From an uncultured Alphaproteobacteria bacterium (lineage in GTDB: Bacteria; Pseudomonadota; Alphaproteobacteria; HIMB59; GCA-002718135): 46,252 bases of DNA. This document shows, piece after piece, positions 26,815 to 35,256 of this stretch (its first letter is position 1; the number at the start of each line of letters is the position of its first letter). Under the pieces are notes generated by a model. The model was not told where the DNA came from. It saw only the letters and a program-made list of their open reading frames with translations, and made no database searches. The position numbers and the translations under genes were made by a program. Where the stretch lies: contig CACJWQ010000009.1 of assembly GCA_902597015.1 (NCBI GenBank), forward strand, positions 1 to 46,252, written 5' to 3'.

Positions 26815-27779
26815 TATAACTTATTAAATAAACTTAGATCGATATTACCACCAGAAATCATAACTATAATTTTTTTATTTTTAACATCAATTTTATTATT
26901 TAATGTTGCTGCAGCTGCAACTGCTCCTCCTGGCTCCACAACTATTTTAAGTTGTTCAGCTAGCAAAATTATAGTTTTTGTTACTTCTTCATCAGAAACA
27001 CTTAGTCCTCCTTCAAGATTATTTGAATTAATTTGAAAAGTTATATTACCAGGTTGTGGTGCCAATAGTGCATCACAAAAAGATTTAGCATTTTTTTTAT
27101 TTTCTATAAGTTTACCAGCTTCTAAAGATCTTTTTGTGTCATCAAATTCTTCAGGCTCTACAGAATATGATTTTATATTTGGGTAAATATGTTTTAAGTA
27201 TGTTGATGTTCCTGCAATAAGCCCTCCACCTCCACAACAACATAAATACAAATCAGGTTCAATTGATTGCTCTTTCAAATCATTTACAATTTCGATAGCT
27301 GCAGTTCCCTGACCAGCAATTATATCTTCATCATCATAGGGTTTAATTAAAGCTCTATTATCCTTCTTTTGAATTTCATTTCCTATCTCTTCTCTACTTT
27401 GAAAGTAAGTGTCATATAATATTACCTCTGCTCCATATTTTTTTGTATTTTCAATTTTTATTTGAGGCGCAGTTTTAGGCATTATTATTTTTGCACTAAT
27501 AGTATTAATCATAGATGCATAGGCAACAGCCTGTGCATGATTACCTGATGAATATGCTACTACACCTGAGTCTTTTATAGTTTCAATTAATTTTGTAATT
27601 TTATGTGTAGCTCCACGTAGTTTAAATGATCCAGTATTTTGTAAATTCTCAAGTTTAAAATAAATTTCAGCTTCTAAAAGATTATTTATGTAATCATTAG
27701 TTACCAAAGGAGTTTTTGTTACCTTTTGGTTGATTAATTTATAAGCATTATCAACATTTAAATAGCTAAAATCAGTCAT
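26814..27779 (-). CDS. PLP-dependent threonine/serine dehydratase family protein
   Basis: A 321-residue fold-type II PLP enzyme. The PLP lysine is Lys53 in TGSFKLRGA, the substrate loop is YSSGNHAQAVAYAS (about 78-91), and the phosphate-binding loop is CCGGGGLIAG near 181-190. It lacks the C-terminal ACT-like domain of biosynthetic IlvA, so it fits catabolic threonine dehydratase, serine racemase or hydroxyaspartate ammonia-lyase; sequence alone does not decide. It is divergent from the DUF1289 gene. Confidence 0.9.
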   Translation of the reverse strand: MTDFSYLNVDNAYKLINQKVTKTPLVTNDYINNLLEAEIYFKLENLQNTGSFKLRGATHKITKLIETIKDSGVVAYSSGNHAQAVAYASMINTISAKIIMPKTAPQIKIENTKKYGAEVILYDTYFQSREEIGNEIQKKDNRALIKPYDDEDIIAGQGTAAIEIVNDLKEQSIEPDLYLCCCGGGGLIAGTSTYLKHIYPNIKSYSVEPEEFDDTKRSLEAGKLIENKKNAKSFCDALLAPQPGNITFQINSNNLEGGLSVSDEEVTKTIILLAEQLKIVVEPGGAVAAAATLNNKIDVKNKKIIVMISGGNIDLSLFNKL

Positions 27780-27840
27780 AATTTTAAAGTTTTACATCGT
27801 TTTAATGGAATAAACTAAAAAAAAATATATGTATATTAAT

Positions 27841-28113
27841 ATGGAACAGAACAAAGTAACTTCGCCTTGCATAAGCGTATGTAAAACTGACCCAATCTCA
27901 GGTTATTGCTACGGTTGTGGAAGAACCAATGAAGAAAAAGATATTTGGAAAGATGAAAATACTTCTAATGAATGGAAACAAAATAATTTATCTGAACTAA
28001 AATCTAGATTTTCAGATTGGCAGTTAAAAGCATTTGAAGAATCATATAAATCAAAAGTTGAAACGGGTTTATCTCTTATCAAAAAAAAAATAGCAGAAAA
28101 TCGTAAAAATTGA
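27841..28113 (+). CDS. DUF1289 domain protein
   Basis: From the ATG at 27841 it has 90 residues; the in-frame ATG at 27829 would add four residues and neither has a clear ribosome-binding site. The DUF1289 motif SPCISVCKTDPISGYCYGCG (8-27) holds four cysteines (10, 14, 23, 26), probably a metal or iron-sulfur site, followed by RTNEE. A Lys-rich C-terminal helix contains a run of ten A's near 28081. Function of the family is unknown. The next gene starts with a TTG that overlaps its stop. Confidence 0.88.
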   Translation: MEQNKVTSPCISVCKTDPISGYCYGCGRTNEEKDIWKDENTSNEWKQNNLSELKSRFSDWQLKAFEESYKSKVETGLSLIKKKIAENRKN

Positions 28114-28673
28114 AAAGTTTAATAATATTTGTTTTTATTTTATTTTTTTCATTCAATCTTCAATCTCAGAATACAATGATACTTGATAACTTAGAAACAC
28201 CCGGGATTTCTTCTCAAGGTCAAAATTGGGCCTTTTTTACTGATGGAGTAATGGGTGGATTATCTCAGGGTAAAGCGATCATATCAAAAGTTAATGATGT
28301 TAATTGTTATCATATGACAGGAGATGTCACGACTGAAAATAACGGAGGTTTTATTCAAATAAGAAATCAATTAAAACCTTCAATATCAACAGAAGAGTTT
28401 GAGGGTGTTTATTTTAAAGTGTTTGGTAATAATGAAGAGTATTCAATTCATGTAAGAACAGCTTTGACGATGGCTCCATGGCAATATTATAAATATAGTT
28501 TTAAAACTAATTCTGAGTGGACAGTAATAAAAGCACCCTTTAGTGAATTTAAAAAATCAAATGCTTATCAGCCAAAAAAGTTAGTTGGTCAGAATATCAA
28601 AACATTAGGGCTAGTTGCTGGGTTTAAAGATTTTCAAGCAGATATTTGTTTATCAGAAATTGGCTTTTATTAG
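28110..28673 (+). CDS. CIA30-family secreted protein
   Basis: A 187-residue protein with a signal peptide (about 1-19) and a galactose-binding-like CIA30 fold, recognised by WAFFTDGVMGGLSQGKA, FIQIRNQL, FEGVYFKVFG and a C-terminal IKTLGLVAG..FKDFQADI. The eukaryotic namesake assists complex I assembly; the bacterial, exported form has no proven role. The TTG start at 28110 is accepted because it gives an immediate signal peptide and overlaps the previous stop (TTGA), implying coupling. Its stop interlocks with truA. Confidence 0.85.
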   Translation: MKSLIIFVFILFFSFNLQSQNTMILDNLETPGISSQGQNWAFFTDGVMGGLSQGKAIISKVNDVNCYHMTGDVTTENNGGFIQIRNQLKPSISTEEFEGVYFKVFGNNEEYSIHVRTALTMAPWQYYKYSFKTNSEWTVIKAPFSEFKKSNAYQPKKLVGQNIKTLGLVAGFKDFQADICLSEIGFY

Positions 28674-29404
28674 TAATCTATTTTCAATAAATATAATCCT
28701 TCAGGTGGTGCAGTAACTCCTGCATATTCTCTTTTTTTGGATTGAATAATTTCTGAAATAGATTTTTCTATTTTACTAAGTCCTATATCAACCAGTGTAC
28801 CGACCATGATTCTAACTTGAGAATGTAAAAAGGATTTAGCTGATATTAAAAAATTTATTTCATCATGATTAAAATTTATATCTAGTGAATTAATAGATTT
28901 AATTGGTGATTTGGATTGGCAATTTATTGACCTAAAAGCAGACAAATCAAATTTGCCTATAAATTGTTGTGATTGTTTTATTATTTTTTCAACATCTATT
29001 TTTTTATGTACACACCAAACTTTGTTTTGCTCTAACGTAATTGGTGATCTTCTATTTAAGATCTTGTATTCATACCATCTCAATTTTGCTGAAAATCTTG
29101 AATTAAAATCTCTATCTACTTCTTCAGCATGTAAAATAGATATGGGTTGGGGTCTTAGATAATGATTAATGCCATCTCTAATAGTATCAGTATCAAAATG
29201 TTGCTCTAATTCAAAATTAGCCACTTGTCCTCTTGCATGAACGCCTGCATCTGTTCGACCAGCTCCAAAAAGTGTTATTTTTTGTTTTGATAGTTTTTCT
29301 ATAGCCTCTTCAACCAATTGTTGAACGGAAAGACCATTTTCTTGACGTTGCCAACCAACATAATTAGTTCCATCATATTCTAATGTTATTTTGTAGTTAG
29401 GCAT
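28670..29404 (-). CDS. truA: tRNA pseudouridine(38-40) synthase TruA
   Basis: Makes pseudouridine at positions 38-40 of the anticodon arm. The 244-residue protein contains the catalytic Asp52 in GAGRTDAGVHARGQVANF and typical stretches near 90-120 and SFLHSQVRIMVGTLV near 200. It is the last gene of the dnaX-ybaB-recR-def-fmt-truA run and overlaps fmt by 8 bases. Confidence 0.96.
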   Translation of the reverse strand: MPNYKITLEYDGTNYVGWQRQENGLSVQQLVEEAIEKLSKQKITLFGAGRTDAGVHARGQVANFELEQHFDTDTIRDGINHYLRPQPISILHAEEVDRDFNSRFSAKLRWYEYKILNRRSPITLEQNKVWCVHKKIDVEKIIKQSQQFIGKFDLSAFRSINCQSKSPIKSINSLDINFNHDEINFLISAKSFLHSQVRIMVGTLVDIGLSKIEKSISEIIQSKKREYAGVTAPPEGLYLLKIDY

Positions 29405-30320
29405 TTATTACTTCATTAACCTTAAAACTATATCCACGAAGAAAATCATCTTTAGAAATAGCATTTTTGCCTTCTCTTTGTAAAATTAGTGGTTCAATAC
29501 TTCCATCATTGCACCCAATATCAAATGTCTCATTAAGAATTGTCGATGCATTACCGTTAGAGTTTGATTTTCTTGCTTTAATGATCTTAATTCTTTCATT
29601 TTGTATAGTAAACCAAGCACCAGGTTTAGGTGAATGTGCCCTTATAAGATTTAAAACTTCATTTACAGATTTATTAAAATTAATTTTTCTATTTAGTGAA
29701 GAAATTTTATTTGCATATGTTGCATAATTATCATCCTGTTCAGAATAAGAAATTTTTTTATCAAATATAAGAGGAATAGTGTCCACTAATAATTTGATTC
29801 CAACCTCTGTTAATTTTTGACTTAATTCATTTTTATTACAATCATCTTCTATATCTACTTTTTTTTGATTAATAATTGGTCCAGCATCTAATTTTTCGAT
29901 TAGCTGTATTATTGATATACCAGTCTCTTTATCACCATTCATTAAAGAATGTTCTATTGGGGCTGCACCCCTCCATCGAGGCAACAAAGAGACATGGATA
30001 TTGATACAACCAAATGTTGGTAAATCTAAAATATCTTTTGGCAATATTTTACCATATGCCATGACAATAATTAAATCAGGATTTAATTTTTTCACTGTCT
30101 CAATAGTATCTTTATCAAACGTATTTGGAAAAAAAACCTCAATTTTGTTCTTACTTGCAAGTTGATGGACTTCAGATTCAATTATTTTCATTCCTCTAGA
30201 TTTCTTTTTTGGGGGTTGTGAAAATACTGCGGAAATTATGAAATTACTTTTAATTAAAGCCTCAAGATAGTCAGAAGCTATTTTTGGTGAACCCATAAAA
30301 ATTATTTTCTTATTATTCAT
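29397..30320 (-). CDS. fmt: Methionyl-tRNA formyltransferase
   Basis: Formylates initiator Met-tRNA using 10-formyl-tetrahydrofolate. The 307-residue protein has the N-terminal FMGSPKIAS, the catalytic/folate region INIHVSLLPRWRGAAPIEHS (about 106-125) and a C-terminal OB-type domain. It overlaps def by 4 bases; formylation and deformylation genes together is the usual arrangement. Confidence 0.96.
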   Translation of the reverse strand: MNNKKIIFMGSPKIASDYLEALIKSNFIISAVFSQPPKKKSRGMKIIESEVHQLASKNKIEVFFPNTFDKDTIETVKKLNPDLIIVMAYGKILPKDILDLPTFGCINIHVSLLPRWRGAAPIEHSLMNGDKETGISIIQLIEKLDAGPIINQKKVDIEDDCNKNELSQKLTEVGIKLLVDTIPLIFDKKISYSEQDDNYATYANKISSLNRKINFNKSVNEVLNLIRAHSPKPGAWFTIQNERIKIIKARKSNSNGNASTILNETFDIGCNDGSIEPLILQREGKNAISKDDFLRGYSFKVNEVINA

Positions 30321-30829
30321 TTTTTTTTGTTTTTTAAAAATTTTTGTACTTTTTTGATCATTATATTCCTTTTTAATGAAGAAAGATAATCTACAAATAA
30401 CTTTCCAGAAAGATGATCAATTTCATGTTGTAAAATTCTTGATTCCAATCCACTCACTTCTTTTGTTATTTGTTTGTTATTTTCATCTAAGTACTGGACT
30501 ACTATATTTTGAGGTCTCTCTATTTCTGCAAATTGTTCAGGAAGAGATAAACAACCCTCTTCCATAACAATTTTTTCTTGAGAGTAAGAAACAATATCGG
30601 GGTTAAATAATGTATATTGAGTTTCTTTTTTAGTCTCTTGATCAACAAAAAATATAGTCACAATTTGTTTTAGAATTCCAATTTGATTTGCTGCTAAACC
30701 TACACCTGGTGCTTTTAACATAATTTGCATCATTTTTTTTGCAATTTCTTTTTCCTTAATTCCAACAGACTGAATTTTATTTGCTTTTTGGCGTAATAGT
30801 GGATTTGGAACATAAAGTAATTTATCCAT
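30317..30829 (-). CDS. def: Peptide deformylase
   Basis: Removes the N-formyl group from new proteins. The 170-residue enzyme has all three motifs: GVGLAANQIG (42-51), EGCLSLPE (metal Cys93) and QHEIDHLSGKL (His135, catalytic Glu136, His139). The C-terminus is Lys-rich. It lies 6 bases downstream of recR. Confidence 0.97.
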   Translation of the reverse strand: MDKLLYVPNPLLRQKANKIQSVGIKEKEIAKKMMQIMLKAPGVGLAANQIGILKQIVTIFFVDQETKKETQYTLFNPDIVSYSQEKIVMEEGCLSLPEQFAEIERPQNIVVQYLDENNKQITKEVSGLESRILQHEIDHLSGKLFVDYLSSLKRNIMIKKVQKFLKNKKK

Positions 30830-30835
30830 TTTTAT

Positions 30836-31435
30836 TTATGTAATTTTTTTTCTAGATTGGAATGCTGTATTTAATGTATTTTCATCTAAGTAGTGTACTT
30901 CTCCACCCATAGGGATTCCTTGTGCAAGTCTTGTTACATTTAAATCTTTAAATTTTTCTAGTTTATCTGCAATTACAAAAGATGTTGTTTGTCCCTCCAT
31001 AGTTGTACTTAAGGCAAGAATAATTTCTTTAACATTATTTGTTTCAATTCTCTTTAGTAGATGTTCTATTTTCAATTCATCAGTTCCTATACCTTGAATC
31101 GCTGATAATGAACCACCTAAAACATTATAGAGGCCACGATAAAATCCAACTTTTTCTAATGTCCACAAATCTGAAACATCCTCAACAACACAAATTGTTG
31201 CTTTATCCCTTTTAGAATTTGCACAAATATTACATGGATTTACCATATCTATATTTCCACATTCTGAGCACTCAATAATTTTATTATAAGATAAGTTTAA
31301 ACTCTCAATTAGAGGAGAAAGATTTTTATCTTTATTTTTTAATAAAAAAAGTGCAATTCTTTGCGCTGATCTTCTTCCTAATCCTGGAAGTTTTGAAATA
31401 TCATTTATTAATTTATCTATCGGGGATTGCTCCAT
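30836..31435 (-). CDS. recR: Recombination mediator protein RecR
   Basis: Works with RecF/RecO to load RecA on gapped DNA. The 199-residue protein has an HhH motif (KLPGLGRRSAQRIA, about 15-28), a four-Cys zinc finger (Cys56, Cys59, Cys68, Cys71) and a Toprim domain (about 80-175, with VVEDVSDLWTLE). It follows ybaB after 2 bases, the conserved dnaX-ybaB-recR order. Confidence 0.97.
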   Translation of the reverse strand: MEQSPIDKLINDISKLPGLGRRSAQRIALFLLKNKDKNLSPLIESLNLSYNKIIECSECGNIDMVNPCNICANSKRDKATICVVEDVSDLWTLEKVGFYRGLYNVLGGSLSAIQGIGTDELKIEHLLKRIETNNVKEIILALSTTMEGQTTSFVIADKLEKFKDLNVTRLAQGIPMGGEVHYLDENTLNTAFQSRKKIT

Positions 31436-31437
31436 TT

Positions 31438-31761
31438 TTAGAAAGGAAGTTTCATACCTGGAGGTAATGGTAGGCCACCTGTAAGATTTTTCATTTCTTC
31501 TTGGGCTGCGGCTTCTCCTTTTTCTTTGGCATCATTTATTGCAGCGACTATCAGATCTTCAAGTATTTCTTTCTCATCTTGTTTAATCAAGCTATCGTCA
31601 ATTGAAATTCTTTTAAATATACCTTTTGCTGTAGCTGTTACTTTAATAAGGCCTCCGCCAGAAGTACCCTCAACTTCAATATCATTTAGTTTATTCTGTG
31701 CTTCAGCCATTTTTTTTTGCAACTGTTGAGCTTGCTTCATCATATTACCTAAATTAACCAT
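31438..31761 (-). CDS. ybaB: YbaB/EbfC family nucleoid-associated protein
   Basis: A 107-residue DNA-binding dimer. The N-terminal MVNLGNMMKQAQQLQKKMAE helix, VEGTSGGGLIKVTATAKG strand region and Gly/Pro-rich C-terminus (GLPLPPGMKLPF) are canonical. Its ATG shares one base with the dnaX stop (TAATG), giving coupled translation. Confidence 0.96.
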   Translation of the reverse strand: MVNLGNMMKQAQQLQKKMAEAQNKLNDIEVEGTSGGGLIKVTATAKGIFKRISIDDSLIKQDEKEILEDLIVAAINDAKEKGEAAAQEEMKNLTGGLPLPPGMKLPF

Positions 31762-33449
31762 TATTTCTCCTTTTTCATCTTTGGTTGATTGATATCTGTA
31801 TCATCATCATTTATTTCACCTAGTTCAGTAATAGCGTGAATTTTACTTTCAGGAAATTCATTTAATATTTTTTTTACTTCTGGATGATTTTTCATTATTT
31901 CAATTTCTTTTTGTTGATTAATAATATCCTCATCATGTAAACTTTTTCCAAGATTACTTGTGGATGAATGTATCTGCCATATTCTTCCTGTCCATTTAGA
32001 GATTAATTTTGCAACTGTTCTATTGAAGGCAGTGTCATTGATTTTAGACGTATTTAAGGTAACTTCTCCCTCTTTAAAAGAGACTAATTTCACGTCATTG
32101 TATAGCTTAGTATGAAGTAATCCCTCTCTATTTTTAAAAAACATATCGACAAAATGTCTGTAGTCTTGAACATGTTTTATATCTACATTTTCTTTTGGTA
32201 AAATTTCTTTTTTATTTTCATTAAAGTTTAGTACTTTGCTACTTTCATTAGTTTCATTTTGCAGTTCAAGATTTTTTTTTAAAGGTTCTTTTTCAACTAC
32301 TTCCTTGTCCAATTTTTTAATTAGATCTTCAGGACTTGGGCCATCGTATAAGTAAATAATTCTTAAAATAATCATTTCACCATGTTGATATAAATGAGAA
32401 CTATTTTGCAGTTCTTGATAACCTTTGAATAAAATTTGCCATATAATATTCAAATTATTTAATGTCATTTTTGATGACAATTCAGCTCCCTTATTTCTTT
32501 CAAATTCAGGAATATAAATGTCATCTTTTAAATCTGGTGCTATTTTTATTTGAACAAGGAAATGTACTACGTTTAATAGTTCATCAAATATCATTGCTAT
32601 ATCCGCTCCTAATTCATACAATTCTTTATACTTATTCATTGCACCAAGCGCATCTCCTTCTAAAATAATTTCAACTAAGTTAAATATTTTTTCTCTATCA
32701 GCTAATCCCAGCATGCTTATTACAGTTTGCGAGTCAACTTTTTCATTTGGGCTAGTTATTGCTTGATCTAATAAACTAAGACCATCTCTTACAGATCCAT
32801 CTGCCGATCTAACAATTAACGAAATAGCGTCTAAATCAATATCAATATTTTCTAGTTTGGAAATTTTTAATAAATGATCTGATAAAATTTTATTTTCTAT
32901 TCTATGTAAATCAAATCTCTGACACCTTGATAAAACAGTTATTGGTACTTTTTTAATTTCTGTTGTGGCAAAAATAAATTTAATATGTTCTGGTGGTTCT
33001 TCTAAAGTTTTAAGCAAAGCATTGAATGCGCTTTTTGAAAGCATATGAACTTCATCAATAATAAATATTTTATATTCACCGATAACAGGTTTATATTTTA
33101 CATTGTCAATTATTTCTCTAATGTCATCAACGCCAGTGTTAGAAGCTGCATCAATCTCAATAACATCAAGATTACTATCCGAAGTTGTTGATTTGCATGA
33201 ATCACAATTTCCACATGGTTCACAATTTTTTTTATCTCTATTCTTACAATTAATACTCATAGCTATAAGTCTAGCAGTGGTGGTTTTTCCAACACCTCTA
33301 ACACCTGTTAGAATATATGCGTGAGCTAACCGGTCATTATTAATCGCGTTTGATAGAATTTTTACTAATAATTCTTGACCAATTAAATCTTCAAATTTTT
33401 GAGGTCTGTATTTTCTAGCTAAAACTTTATATTTTTTTTCTTCAGTCAT
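31761..33449 (-). CDS. dnaX: DNA polymerase III subunit tau (possibly also gamma)
   Basis: Clamp-loader ATPase subunit. From the ATG at 33449 it has 562 residues; the longer open frame to 33482 would overlap the SRP RNA gene, so the internal start is used. Visible are Walker A GVRGVGKTT (49-57), a four-Cys zinc module (CKNRDKKNCEPCGNCDSC), Walker B/DExx FIIDEVHMLS and the SRC motif LSRCQRF. After the clamp-loader domains there is a run of nine A's at 32272-32280 (codons 390-393); a -1 shift there would give Lys-Ser-stop, a product of about 394 residues like gamma. The C-terminal part is the tau-specific region. Confidence 0.95.
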   Translation of the reverse strand: MTEEKKYKVLARKYRPQKFEDLIGQELLVKILSNAINNDRLAHAYILTGVRGVGKTTTARLIAMSINCKNRDKKNCEPCGNCDSCKSTTSDSNLDVIEIDAASNTGVDDIREIIDNVKYKPVIGEYKIFIIDEVHMLSKSAFNALLKTLEEPPEHIKFIFATTEIKKVPITVLSRCQRFDLHRIENKILSDHLLKISKLENIDIDLDAISLIVRSADGSVRDGLSLLDQAITSPNEKVDSQTVISMLGLADREKIFNLVEIILEGDALGAMNKYKELYELGADIAMIFDELLNVVHFLVQIKIAPDLKDDIYIPEFERNKGAELSSKMTLNNLNIIWQILFKGYQELQNSSHLYQHGEMIILRIIYLYDGPSPEDLIKKLDKEVVEKEPLKKNLELQNETNESSKVLNFNENKKEILPKENVDIKHVQDYRHFVDMFFKNREGLLHTKLYNDVKLVSFKEGEVTLNTSKINDTAFNRTVAKLISKWTGRIWQIHSSTSNLGKSLHDEDIINQQKEIEIMKNHPEVKKILNEFPESKIHAITELGEINDDDTDINQPKMKKEK

Positions 33450-33459
33450 TATAATTAAT

Positions 33460-33547
33460 GGAAGGAGTTGAGACCCAAACAAGATTGTTACAGCTGCTTC
33501 TTTTCAGATCTGACTGGATTAGCAATTTATTTGCCCTCAATCCTCCC
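33460..33547 (-). ncRNA. ffs: Signal recognition particle RNA, small (4.5S) type
   Basis: About 88 bases. The conserved SRP core GTCAGATCTGAAAAGAAGCAGC is present on the minus strand (read as GTCAGATCTG, then AAAAGAAGCAGC), matching the GGTCAGGTCCGGAAGGAAGCAGCC consensus with a GAAA (GNRA) tetraloop. The 5' end GGGAGGATTGAGG pairs with the 3' CTCAACTCCTTCC over about 13 bp with one bulged C, giving the usual hairpin. Location directly before dnaX (10 bases before its ATG) is the common alphaproteobacterial context. Confidence 0.9.
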
Positions 33548-33553
33548 TGTAGC

Positions 33554-33583
33554 AATATAACATTAATGTAAATAAAATATAAA
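33554..33583 (-). promoter_or_regulatory. Putative promoter of ffs (and dnaX)
   Basis: On the minus strand, TATATT (33559-33554) lies 6 bases before the predicted 5' end of SRP RNA at 33547. A weak -35, TTTATA (33583-33578), sits 18 bases upstream of it. Since dnaX starts 10 bases after ffs, this promoter may drive both. Confidence 0.45.
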
Positions 33584-33601
33584 TAGACTTTTTAAAAAAT
33601 C

Positions 33602-34444
33602 CTATTTTTTCCTGAATGAAGATTTCTCATATACTCCAAGGATTTCTATCTTCTTACAAAAAAATTTCATCTCTTCTAATGCTAATTTTACAGAAGTATT
33701 TTCAGGATGTCCCTCAAAATCTATATAAAATTGTGCAACATCAAAACCTTGTGGATGGATGTAACTCTCAAGCTTAGTTATATTAACACCATTACTAGCA
33801 AATCCACCAAGACATTTATACAAAACTGCTGGAATACTTCTAACTGTAAATACTAATGTAGTAAGGATATCCTTTGTTTTTGGATTTATATCTAATAAAT
33901 TTTTTTGCATAACAAGAAAGCGGGTTACATTATTTTGGGTATCTTGGAAATTTTTTTCCAATATATCAAGATCATATATATTAGCAGCAAGTTCAGACGC
34001 GATAGCTCCATCTTCAATATTATTTAACTCTGAAATTAATTTAGCGGATCCTGCTGTATCAGCTTCAACAATCATTTGCTTATCTAATTTTAAAATTTTG
34101 TTTCGGCATTGGGCAATCCCCTGTTCATGACTTCTTATTCTTTTAATATCTGAGATTTTCGCACCTCTGATTCCAAGTAAGTTATGATTTACTTCATGAA
34201 AATATTCATAAGTAATTTTTAAATCAGAGTCAGGTATTAATCTTTGAGTATCAGCCACTCTTCCTGCAAGAGAGTTTTCTATTGGAACCATTGCAGCTTC
34301 AGATTTTCCTGATCTAACATGTTCAAACATATCTTCAAAAGTTGCACACGGTATACTTGTTGCGTTTGGAAAAATATTTTTTCCAGCTTGTTCACTATAA
34401 GCACCATTTACACCTTGAAATGAAAAACTATCGACTTTTATCAT
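33602..34444 (-). CDS. pheA: Prephenate dehydratase
   Basis: Converts prephenate to phenylpyruvate for phenylalanine synthesis. The 280-residue, monofunctional protein has the catalytic domain (SFQGVNGAYSEQA at about 7-19, VPIENSLAGRV, and the TRF motif in NNVTRFLVM) and a C-terminal ACT domain (about 190-275; GVNITKLESYIHPQGFDVAQ), which senses phenylalanine. No chorismate mutase domain is fused. It overlaps kdsB by 17 bases. Confidence 0.95.
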   Translation of the reverse strand: MIKVDSFSFQGVNGAYSEQAGKNIFPNATSIPCATFEDMFEHVRSGKSEAAMVPIENSLAGRVADTQRLIPDSDLKITYEYFHEVNHNLLGIRGAKISDIKRIRSHEQGIAQCRNKILKLDKQMIVEADTAGSAKLISELNNIEDGAIASELAANIYDLDILEKNFQDTQNNVTRFLVMQKNLLDINPKTKDILTTLVFTVRSIPAVLYKCLGGFASNGVNITKLESYIHPQGFDVAQFYIDFEGHPENTSVKLALEEMKFFCKKIEILGVYEKSSFRKK

Positions 34445-35165
34445 TGTGCTCTCTTATATTAGTTTCAATATTTATTAAATCCTCTTTTGTATCTACACTC
34501 ATTGGAACTTCAGGAACATACGTAACTCCAATTGGAATATTAGAATCCATAGCTCTCATTTGTTCTAAACTTAGATCTATTTCATTTTTTGATTTAGGTA
34601 GATTGATAAATGTATTTATTGAATCTGGAGTATAACTATACATACCAACATGATGGTATAAGTTTTTATTTTCTATCGTAACTTCTCTATAAAAACTTAA
34701 CGCCTGAGCTATTTTATTTTTTTTAAAATCAACTTCAACTTTTGTTACATTGGGATTATTTAATTCATTATCATTTAAGTTTGTTGCAAGTGTGCCAATG
34801 GTAAAGTTTCTTTTTATTGGGTCAATGACTTTAAGAATATGTTCTGGATTTATAAGAGGCATATCGCCTTGTAGATTGATTATTACATCAATGTCTTTGT
34901 TATTTTTTATCTTTAAAAAAGCGGAGTGAACTCTATCAGTTCCAGAGGGGAGATTTGGATCTGTCATAATAGCTTTGCCACCATTACTTACTATTAAGTC
35001 GTACACTTCAATTTCAGAGCATGCAACAAACACTTCTCCAATATTTGATTCAATTGCTTGTTGCCATACTCGTTGTATCATTGGAATACCATCAATAGCC
35101 ATTAATGGTTTTCCCGGCAGTCTAGTGGAAGCCATTCGTGAAGGTATAATTATTACACTTTTCAT
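34428..35165 (-). CDS. kdsB: 3-deoxy-manno-octulosonate cytidylyltransferase
   Basis: Activates KDO to CMP-KDO for lipopolysaccharide core synthesis, so the cell probably has KDO-containing LPS. The 245-residue nucleotidyltransferase has PSRMASTRLPGKPL (8-21), the QGDMPLI motif near 98-104 and the HVGMYSY stretch. It heads a two-gene unit with pheA, divergent from cycM (about 90 bases between starts). Confidence 0.96.
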   Translation of the reverse strand: MKSVIIIPSRMASTRLPGKPLMAIDGIPMIQRVWQQAIESNIGEVFVACSEIEVYDLIVSNGGKAIMTDPNLPSGTDRVHSAFLKIKNNKDIDVIINLQGDMPLINPEHILKVIDPIKRNFTIGTLATNLNDNELNNPNVTKVEVDFKKNKIAQALSFYREVTIENKNLYHHVGMYSYTPDSINTFINLPKSKNEIDLSLEQMRAMDSNIPIGVTYVPEVPMSVDTKEDLINIETNIREHNDKSR

Positions 35166-35256
35166 AATTTATGCGACAATTAGGCAAGAGAATTTAAATT
35201 TCATACTTACGACAAATATATTCTTTCTTCTAAAAAATCTGTATATGTACTTATAC

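Noticed and set aside
33450-33482. Longer N-terminus for DnaX starting at 33482
   Set aside because: It runs through the 3' part of the SRP RNA gene; MTEEKKYKVLARKYRP at 33449 is the natural DnaX start.
34975-35256. N-terminal 94-residue extension of the cycM frame
   Set aside because: Most of it is antisense to kdsB and has no cytochrome character; the membrane anchor begins just after ATG 35257.
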